From the NCBI GenBank assembly GCA_018398765.1, contig JAHBMJ010000885.1:1-64000 (forward strand): 64,000 nt of DNA, written 5' to 3'. Shown here piece by piece: positions 57,156 through 64,000 of this stretch. The translations under genes and the position numbers were made by a program. The number at the start of each line of letters is the position of its first letter. Within the stretch, counting starts at the first letter, position 1. Origin of the DNA: Chromera velia (lineage: Eukaryota > Sar > Chromeraceae). Below the pieces are notes generated by a model. It did not search any database. It was not told the DNA's origin and saw only the letters and a program-made list of their open reading frames with translations.

Positions 57156-59580
57156 ATGAATTATGCAAGGATTCCACAGAAAGCTGGCCTCCAGGTGGAC
57201 AGCAGCCTTCAGCTCATCAGAGGGGAGCTCCTCGGGGAGGGGCAGTCCGCCACTGTTTGTCGAGCAACATGCACAACAACTGTCAGAGAGTACGCTGTGA
57301 AGACACTTCGCAACAGGCCGGCAACACTTGAAGAAGCACAGAATTGGACCGCAAGAGAGCTGCGAGCCCATCAAGCCCTCTGGGATCATCCGCACATTCT
57401 TCAGCTCATCAAGGTTCAGCTGAGAACGGGTGACCAGGTCCTTCCTGGCTTCGACGTAGGTTTTGTTTTTGAGCTGATGCATGCATGAGTCTTTGCACAG
57501 CAGGATTCAACAGTGGATGCACGACCCACCAATCTGCTCTCTCTCTTCAATCCTTCCGGCCCCGGGATGTGTGCCTCTCGAAATTCCTTTAGCAGACAGC
57601 ATCTGTGAGAGCATCGCGAAAAGAGCGAGGTTCCAAATCTTCAGCGCACTCGCCCACATGCACCACAGGAACACGTTGCATCGGGACTTGACGCCTCAGA
57701 ACGTGTTGTTGGACAAAGACGGGGTGTTGAAAGTCGCAGACATGGGTTGGGCACGCGACTTGACGTACTTTCCCAACAAAGACACATACAGTGCTGAAGA
57801 GGGGGTCCCAGAGGAGGGGGGGGAGGGAGGAGGAGGAGGGGGGGAGGGAGGAGAAGACGGGGAAATGGGAGAAGCGTACGAAGAAGGCGGGGGAGAGTGG
57901 GAGGAAGGAGACCTCATGTACCCACCAGCACCCCTGACCGAGGGCCCCTGTACAAGGTGGTACCGTGCCCCTGAGTGTCTGATGACAGATCGCGAGTATT
58001 CGTTTCCAGTCGACATGTGGAGTTCAGGGTGTATGTGGGTCGAGCTGTTGACCCTTCAACCTCTATTTCCGGGGGTTTCTGAAGCTGATCAGTACGCCCA
58101 GATAGTTCGGGTGATCGGGGAGCCTCCCGAAGATGTTTTCGCTGTGTGGGAAAAATCAGGAAACGCTCTGGGGCTCTCGACGGCGGAGCAATTCCGAACA
58201 AAGAAGCCCTTTTCGCGGAGACGGTTGTCACCGATCGGGGTCGCGTCTTGTCTCCCATCTGTCAGTCAGGAATGTGCAGACCTGATCGCCAGTCTTCTCG
58301 ATTGGCGCCCAAGTTCGCGACTGAGTGCTGCAGAAATTCTCGCAGACCCCTACTTTCTGGAGTTTCGTCTTCACGAGACGGAGGGGGGGACGTTCACTGC
58401 CGGTCTGAGAGGGTCGTTGCAGAGGCAGAGAGGGGGCCTGTGGAGACTTCAGAGGGGAAGCGGTCGAATCAGCACGTCAGCGAAGGGCATCGCCGTGGGA
58501 GGAAGTGGGGGAGGCCCCCGGCGTCGCAGAGTGAAGTTCGAGCAGCGATCGTTGAAGTTCTTGACCAAGCTGGGAGGAGGACCCTTGACGCAGGAGGTGA
58601 GCATTTGAGGGGAGACGTAGGAGTCACAATCCGTCCAACTTGGTCTGAGTTTCAAATCCATTTCATGCATTGGAGTGTACCAGGCTTTTCTCTTTACTTC
58701 TGTCCTTTCGTCAGCATTTTGTTCGTTCGTTTGTTATCTGTATTCATTTGTCTCCAGCCTCCGTCCTTTCATACTTTCCTGTATTTCTGTCTGCCTTCTT
58801 TCTGCCCTTCTCCATTCATGTCTCCGCTATGCAGCTGTTTTCGTGTTCCGCTCTTGAAGCGGTGGACCAGCCCTGTCAGAGCATTTCTGCGAACAGCCGG
58901 TCAGTTGAAATGATTATTCGAAGAGTGGACAAACGGAATAAACAGTACCAGCAGGGCAGAAAAGAATGCGTGAAAGAAGAGGTGGGGTGGAAAAGAAGGA
59001 AGACACGCGCAAGTTATAGACAAAGAAGTCAAGGCGACAAACTCGGTCTACAGCTAGACATACAGAGATACAATCTCGGGAATGAAAACAACAAGTGGAC
59101 ACGCACATGCATGCATACCTAAGTATTCACTAGAGTATTCAGGTACTTGCAGATGATCACGAATGCGAAAAAAACCGAGTCCGATGCAAGTCAAACATCT
59201 TCACATCGTCTTTTCTGCATGTTTGCCCTGGATGTGCAGCGGTGTCTGTGAGCATCAAGAGGGTGAAGAAATCGTCCATAGTGCCTCTGGAGAAATGGAC
59301 CTGATGGTGACGGACCAACTCGAAGGTCAAACGGGTGCAGAGGGATCGACAGCTGCGACGGCATGCGAATTCATGCGTTGGCCAAGCGCTGCCAATGCGA
59401 GGACGCTGGAAAGGAACCAACGACGGAGAAAACTCGCGCTTGCTCCGATCAAGGACGATAACGTGAGTATTTATGCAGTCGCGTTTTGGACGTTTATTTA
59501 TGTGTTCCCTTGCTGTGCAGCCGGTGTTCTTCCGTCCTTCGACCACATTTGGCGCGTCATCTCGGGGCTCACGGAGTTGA
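57156..59580 (+). CDS. MAK/MOK-like (CMGC) protein kinase, 4 exons, with a frame break
   Basis: Exons 57156-58596, 58835-58899, 59240-59462 and 59521-59580; splice phases agree apart from a 4-base excess inside exon 1. Kinase features: Gly-rich loop LGEGQSATVCRA, AVKTL lysine, ARELRAH Glu of helix C, FELMHE, HRDLTPQNVLL, ADMGWAR, CTRWYRAPECLMTD, WSSGCMWVELLTLQPLFPG, SRLSAAEIL. The stretch after TRWYRAPE resembles MOK/MAK (RCK) kinases, often linked to cilia. Oddities: DMG replaces DFG, Thr replaces the catalytic-loop Lys (HRDLTPQN for HRDLKPxN), the usual TxY activation motif reads TEG, and a ~40-residue Gly/Glu-rich insert lies in the activation segment. The frame breaks at 57475-57486, where ATGC is repeated; without one ATGC unit the line would read ELMHESLHS. 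Ending exon 1 at GTGAGC (58597) rather than at the nearby TGA gives three more phase-consistent exons. It could be a pseudogene, or an allele or assembly error. Confidence 0.7.
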
Positions 59581-59652
59581 TCATGCCTCTTGGGTGAATA
59601 GAAAAGCTTGGATGCATAGAGATAGGATAGAGAGAGCAAAATAATCAATTGC

Positions 59653-60065
59653 CAGGTAAGTCAAGACACGGGGTCACGGGGTCACCTGCAGTGCTTGCGC
59701 ATAACAGGCTTCTGGGCGGTCCCTTCGCCGTAGAGATGTGGAACCCACGGCCTGGCCAAGTTACTGCAGAGGGGGCCATTCATTCACCATTCAGCACCTT
59801 CACATTAGATAGATGGATGGATGGATAGATAGAAAGACCTGCAGATAGAAGAAAGAGAGGAGAGAGGGAGAAAAAATGGTTCATTGATGACGATCTCCAG
59901 GTAAGTCAAGACACGGGGTCACGGGGTCACCTGCAGTGCTTGCGCATAACAGGCTTCGGGCGGGTCCCTTCGCCGTAGAGATGTGGAACCCACGGCCTGG
60001 CCAAGTTACTGCAGAGGGGGCCATTCATTCACCATTCAGCACCTTCACATTAGATAGATAGATGG
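59653..60065. repeat. Tandem duplication of a ~170-bp segment, ~245-bp period
   Basis: CAGGTAAGTCAAGACACGGG through CACCTTCACATTAGATAGAT occurs at 59653-59822 and again at 59898-60065, nearly identical. Spacers are GGAT/GATA microsatellite and GA-rich DNA; (GGAT)n also follows at 60060-60110. Non-coding, recent duplication. Confidence 0.8.
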
Positions 60066-60229
60066 ATGGATGGATAAATGGATGGATGGATGGATGGATG
60101 GATGGATAAATAGATAGGTAAATGATTGGAAAGATGCAGATAAGCCAGATTGAGAGAAAATAATGGTAGAAAGCGACACAGAGTGCCAATTTGATCAGGA
60201 CATTTGGAAGGAACTCGTGGGGATATTTA

Positions 60230-61142
60230 CAGAAAACCTTGGGTTGGCGGCGTGGGCTCTTTCTCCTCCGCTTGAAGAAGCTCTCTCTCTCACACTTTCT
60301 TGATCCGGTAAGTGAACGTTTCCAAATCTGCAAGCAGGGATTGACTCTCACCCTCCTCTCTGGCTTGCAGGCATCGAATCCTTCAGCGGACCTGAACAAT
60401 GACGAGCAGACATCGACAGCCAGTCCAGACGCCGCAGCTGCCAGTGGGAGTTCATTGACAAATGCCAATGGGTCCAGATCTCTTGATCGGCGAGTAAAGG
60501 TCAGGCAATGAACAGCTGGCCGGCAGACTCCTTTCTGCCTGAGACAATGAATGATGAATGCGTTCAAATGGTGACTCCTTCAATGGCTGAGCAACATGCG
60601 ACAGAAAAAGCTTTGTGCCTTCCCGTGCTAGAGCCCACAAAGTCCCTTCATGCTCCCGCTCATTTCCGATTTTCATCGCCTCGATGAGAATAGATTTTCG
60701 TTTACCAGTACTGGTTGAGTCAGAGGCCTTCCATTGCGGTCAAAGTATCCGTTGGCGTGTGCACCTCCCCTTATTTTCTGCGTGCAGATCCTGCGAGTCC
60801 CTCAAAGTGTCACAAACAAAGAGATCACCTCTTTTTTCGACGGTCTCGGTCTCGATCAAGGAAAGCCCGCCTGTCCACGCGCATCTGGCAACGTCCGGGG
60901 AGTCTGGTTCGACCACGCATGGAAGGCAGTTGCGGCTTCTGTCTGTCCGATCATGTTCCCTCCGGAGAGCGAGAACGAGGACAACTCGTGGACTAAACGG
61001 GTCGTCCCGCACGGAAAGCCAACAAAGGTAAGTGTGTTTGTTTCTGTGCGTATGTCAATGTGTGTATGAGTGTCTATGTCGAGCCCCCTTCCTGCAGCAT
61101 CTGAGTCACTGTGACCATATGCTCTTCTTTGTCATTCTCTCT

Positions 61143-61180
<38 letters not shown>

Positions 61181-61210
61181 TTCCTTGTTTCTTTCTTTCT
61201 TTCCTTCTTT

Positions 61211-61245
<35 letters not shown>

Positions 61246-62503
61246 TCTCTCCCTCTCTCCCCCTCTCTCTCTCTCTTTTCTTTCTATCTTTTCTTCCTTC
61301 GTTCCTTCCTTTTTTTTATTTCTTTCTTCCTTTCTTTCCCTTTTCTTTCCTTTCCTTTCCTTTCCTTTCCTTTCCTTTCGTTCTTTCTTTCTTTCTTCCT
61401 TCCTTCCTTCCTTCCTTCCTTCCTTCCTTCTTCCTTCCTTCTTTTTTTGTCGCTTGTGGTCCCGAAAAGAAGAGGAGGGAAATCTGTCTGTCTGCCTGCC
61501 TGCCTATCTGTCTGTCCAGGCGCGTGGCGCCCCTCCTTCCTGGCTGGCTCTTATGTTCTTTGAGTGTGGTTTGTCCTGAGGGGCTGCTGGTGTAGGGTCA
61601 TTCCATTTGTCAATGATAGATGCTTGTGAATCCAACCAACTGAGTCCCTCCACGCACACATATATGCATGCATGCAGGCGCTTAGGGTAGCTTAGGGATG
61701 TGGTTTTGGACACCCTTCAGTCGAGTCTCCAGAACGTGTTCGACCTGATAGATAGAGGAGAGGTGCATCGTCACGGTGATGGTCGGGAGAGGACTATCCG
61801 GGTCAAGCGTGAAGGGATCGCCTGGCTGCCTCTTCACTCGAATACGGCCGCACGGAGATGCTGCACGATTTTCCCTGGAGACGCTGCAGAGCGGTCAAAA
61901 AAAACAAACAAGGGCATTCACAGGAAGGGCCTGCGTAACGGTGAGGGGACCGCCGTGTGGTACCAGACCGATCATCGCGAGGAGAAGCCGATTCAGAAAG
62001 TACGTTGATGTGTAGCAGCCAGCTGGTGTAGACGTACCGCATCTTTTCTCAAGACAAAGTAAGAGGGTCCAAAGTTTTTTGTCTTTGTCTGTGGTACGGT
62101 GTTTTCTTTCTGCTCCTCTTAAAGTTTCCTCTTTTGCATTGGGCGAAACTCTCCTTCATTTGTGTTGTAGTTTCTGTCTGTCTCGATCATTCCCTCCATC
62201 TCTCTCATACCGTCGACGATCACTCCCTCCCTTAATTCTTCCTTCCCTCCCTGCCTTCCTCCCTCCCTTCCTCCCTCTGTGTGTGTATGCGGTTGGGATT
62301 GAGAAAGGCTCTGCGGCTTCTTTAAAATTCTCGTATGACTACACAGTGATCGACAGTCTCTGGGTTGCTTTGATCAAATTCATCTTGCAAATTAATCATT
62401 GACGACACATCCGCAAATCTTCAAGCATAATTTTTTTTGTGTTATTGATCTGTTTCTTTGTTCCGTTTCGTTTCTGCAGCTGTTTCGCTCTGTGGCGCGG
62501 TGA
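60230..62503 (+). CDS. Gene of unknown function with phase-0 introns
   Basis: Exons: ~60230-60307 (5' end uncertain), 60371-60499, 60788-61027, 61691-61999 and 62480-62503 (TGA). Every internal exon length is a multiple of three and every intron is phase 0 (donors GTAAGT, GTCAGG, GTAAGT, GTACGT). Exon 2 is Ser/Ala/Asn-rich (DLNNDEQTSTASPDAAAASG). Exon 3 reads ILRVPQSVTNKEITSFFDGL, then GNVRGVWFDHAWKAVAAS, a beta-alpha-beta pattern faintly like an RRM, but this is weak. Exon 4 reads LRDVVLDTLQSSLQNVFDLI, then a basic KREGIAWLPLH. No start codon was found in frame; the segment upstream of exon 1 may begin at an acceptor (TTTACAG at 60223-60229). No family recognised. Confidence 0.5.
61141..61450. 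repeat. Long polypyrimidine tract (CTTT/CT/CCTT repeats)
   Basis: About 310 bases almost free of purines on the plus strand, in the intron before the exon at 61691. Successive blocks are TTTC, CTCTCT, TTTCC and CCTT. Serine/leucine/phenylalanine-rich frames here are artefacts. Confidence 0.9.
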
Positions 62504-62589
62504 CCATACTACCAGGACTCCACCCGATGGAATGACATCGAATTGATGGCACTCATTTGAGATCCGTTCCTAGCACGTCCGCCTCACGA

Positions 62590-62820
62590 CCTCCCTGAAC
62601 CTAACTACCACTTGAAAGTTCAAGCCGCATTTTTGGATAAGCTTGAAAGTCCGCGCCGCAGGCGCAGATCATTTACCGTGTTTTGAAAGCCAAAGCCGCA
62701 TACCTGGACGGTGTCTTGACCATCTACGCCGCAAGCGTGGACGGTTTCTTGAAAAACGATGCCGCAGATAGAGATCATCTTGATTATATTTCTTCAAGTG
62801 GCACTTAGGTTCAGGGAGGT
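62590..62820. repeat. Inverted-repeat element with internal ~31-bp repeats
   Basis: The left arm CCTCCCTGAACCTAACTACC plus ACTTGAA is matched by the right arm TTCAAGTGGCACTTAGGTTC plus AGGGAGG in inverted orientation. Between them lie about four units of ~31 bases containing CTTGAAAG...GCCGCA...GGACGGT or AGATCAT. Could fold into a long hairpin; non-coding. Confidence 0.6.
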
Positions 62821-62864
62821 TCGCCTCACTCTTGACCTTCCATCTGTCTACGCTACAGTGCAAC

Positions 62865-62955
62865 ACTCTAAGTTCTATTCGATCGATCAGTCTTTTATGG
62901 TTCAGTCGTCCATGAGGATGAGTGCACTGCTGAATCCGCCCATCTCTCCTCCTTC
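62865..62955 (+). repeat. Dispersed repeat, copy 2
   Basis: TCTAAGTTCTATTCGATCGA, GGTTCAGTCGTCCATG, GATGAGTGCACTGCTGAATC and CCCATCTCTCC. Matches 22395-22520 with scattered substitutions. Directly follows the inverted-repeat element. Confidence 0.6.
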
Positions 62956-64000
62956 GCCTGAATGACATCGAATTCAAACTTTTTTGCCTGAATCTGTATG
63001 ATTAAGATTCCGTAAAGAAAGCTTTCGATACAAAAGAAATACGTACGTTTCAAATTAGTTTCTAGATTGGTTTCAATTCTAATTTCAATTAGATTTAATT
63101 TTAAAGAAAATAATTTAAGATATTTGGATTATACCTAGGGGTGGTTTTTAGATAGATTTTTTTTAGTTTAGATTTTTTACCCCCCAGTTCCAAACTGATA
63201 TATTGATCTACCTAAAAAATCTAAAACAAAACATGCTGGAAAACATGTAAAAAATCTAGTAAAAAATATAATCAAGGACTTAAAGTGCAGACTTTACTAG
63301 AGAGTTCATTCCAAATGATCAGAGAAACTCCAAATCACGGCTACGTAGACCCTGTTATGTATAAGTGTGTACAAGCATGGCGCAGCTATATGGTGGCTAG
63401 CATGATGGATGGCATAAAGAAGCATATAGGCTTTACGCGCGGAGTCCAAGGACTGTCAGATCTAGAGGCAAGCACAAAGACAGACAGAAGAACATGTAGA
63501 TACTCTGATTCACTAGATGAGATTGATAGATTGGATTGCATGCGATGAAGCTGATTGATGCTTTGCACGGCTCCAGAAAGCTATAGGACCCCCTGGTCTG
63601 ACAAAGCAGTCTTGCTATCTGCGTGCAGGCCAGCCTAGGGGCCAGCTGTTGGTGGGACGCCGGACGGCGGCACACAACACAAATACCTTTTCTCTTCTCT
63701 TCTTTTTCCTTGAGTGACTTGCATTTGATTAAATTTTGCATGGAAGTAAGAGGGGCAACGCATGCAATGATATGCGATGGCGGTGAATGTGAAAAAGCAG
63801 AAGAACACTCACTGACAGAGTGCTTAAAAGAGAAAAGCTTAGTCAAAGAATAAGATGAATATCATTGAATAATTAAATGAGAAGCAGAAAAGGAGGGTCT
63901 GAAATTCAGTTTCTCGTTGGTCAGTGAGAGGAGGAAGACAGCTACGCAGGATGTACCCCATCCTAAATTCAAAGCCTCAAAGACAGGGAAAAGCAAAGAA
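62956..64000. other. AT-rich non-coding end of window
   Basis: 63000-63260 is AT-rich. A frame at 63285-63548 reads ESSFQMIRETPNHGYVDPVM and VASMMDGIKKHIGFTRGVQG with no recognised family; it may be a fragment of a gene or transposon. Nothing else supported. Confidence 0.35.

Noticed and set aside
57455-57501. A 46-base intron (GTAGGT...CACAG) explaining the kinase frame break
   Set aside because: Phases do not match, and removing it would delete the conserved FELMHESLH segment.
58146-58913. 255-codon plus-strand frame overlapping the kinase
   Set aside because: Alternative frame of the kinase exon; the kinase motifs and splice phases lie in the other frame.
61032-61595. 187-codon plus-strand frame
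   Set aside because: Translation of a polypyrimidine tract within an intron.
63285-63548. Possible small gene (87 codons)
   Set aside because: No clear start context, splice signals or family; kept only as a note in the flanking-region entry.

Overview
The window is nuclear DNA of an intron-rich protist, most likely a photosynthetic alveolate related to the chromerids (Chromera/Vitrella). This is an inference. It rests on a plastid-type ATP/ADP translocase with a signal-plus-transit leader, a SERCA-type calcium pump cut into 18 exons, GTNNGT...GCAG introns, abundant microsatellites and dispersed repeats, and genes on both strands without operons.

Layout. (1) 1-9349, minus: a modular extracellular-type gene. 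At least ten exons each encode one EGF-like domain plus one discoidin-like domain. All are flanked by phase-1 introns, and five carry in-frame stops. (2) 9350-14854: repeat-rich non-coding DNA with three copies of a ~430-bp repeat and a 422-bp MITE-like element. (3) 14855-16960, minus: a two-exon ZIP metal transporter. (4) ~17487-20470, plus: a multi-exon membrane protein of unknown function, incompletely modelled. (5) 20471-22641: minisatellites and repeats. (6) 22642-29065: a fossil Ty3/Gypsy LTR retrotransposon with matching 5-bp target duplications. (7) 29066-33461: no supported gene. (8) 33462-40149, minus: a 13-exon NTT-family ATP/ADP translocase of 717 aa, all splice phases consistent, with a tandem array of six splice donors after its first membrane segment. 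(9) 41068-50414, plus: an 18-exon SERCA-type Ca2+-ATPase of 1055 aa, all phases consistent. (10) 50415-57155: AT-rich repeats, minisatellites and a tRNA-like element. (11) 57156-59580, plus: a MAK/MOK-like protein kinase with a frame break and altered catalytic motifs. (12) ~60230-62503, plus: a gene of unknown function with phase-0 introns. (13) 62504-64000: an inverted-repeat element and AT-rich DNA.

The genes are independent. Two pairs diverge (ZIP with the unknown membrane protein; NTT with SERCA), and each shared upstream region contains a short, almost pure G+C island. The NTT would exchange ATP and ADP across a plastid membrane, SERCA would load Ca2+ into the ER, and ZIP would import divalent metal into the cytosol.

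The most unusual signals are the exon-per-module gene, whose decayed modules can be skipped without changing frame, and the six-fold array of in-frame splice donors in the NTT gene.
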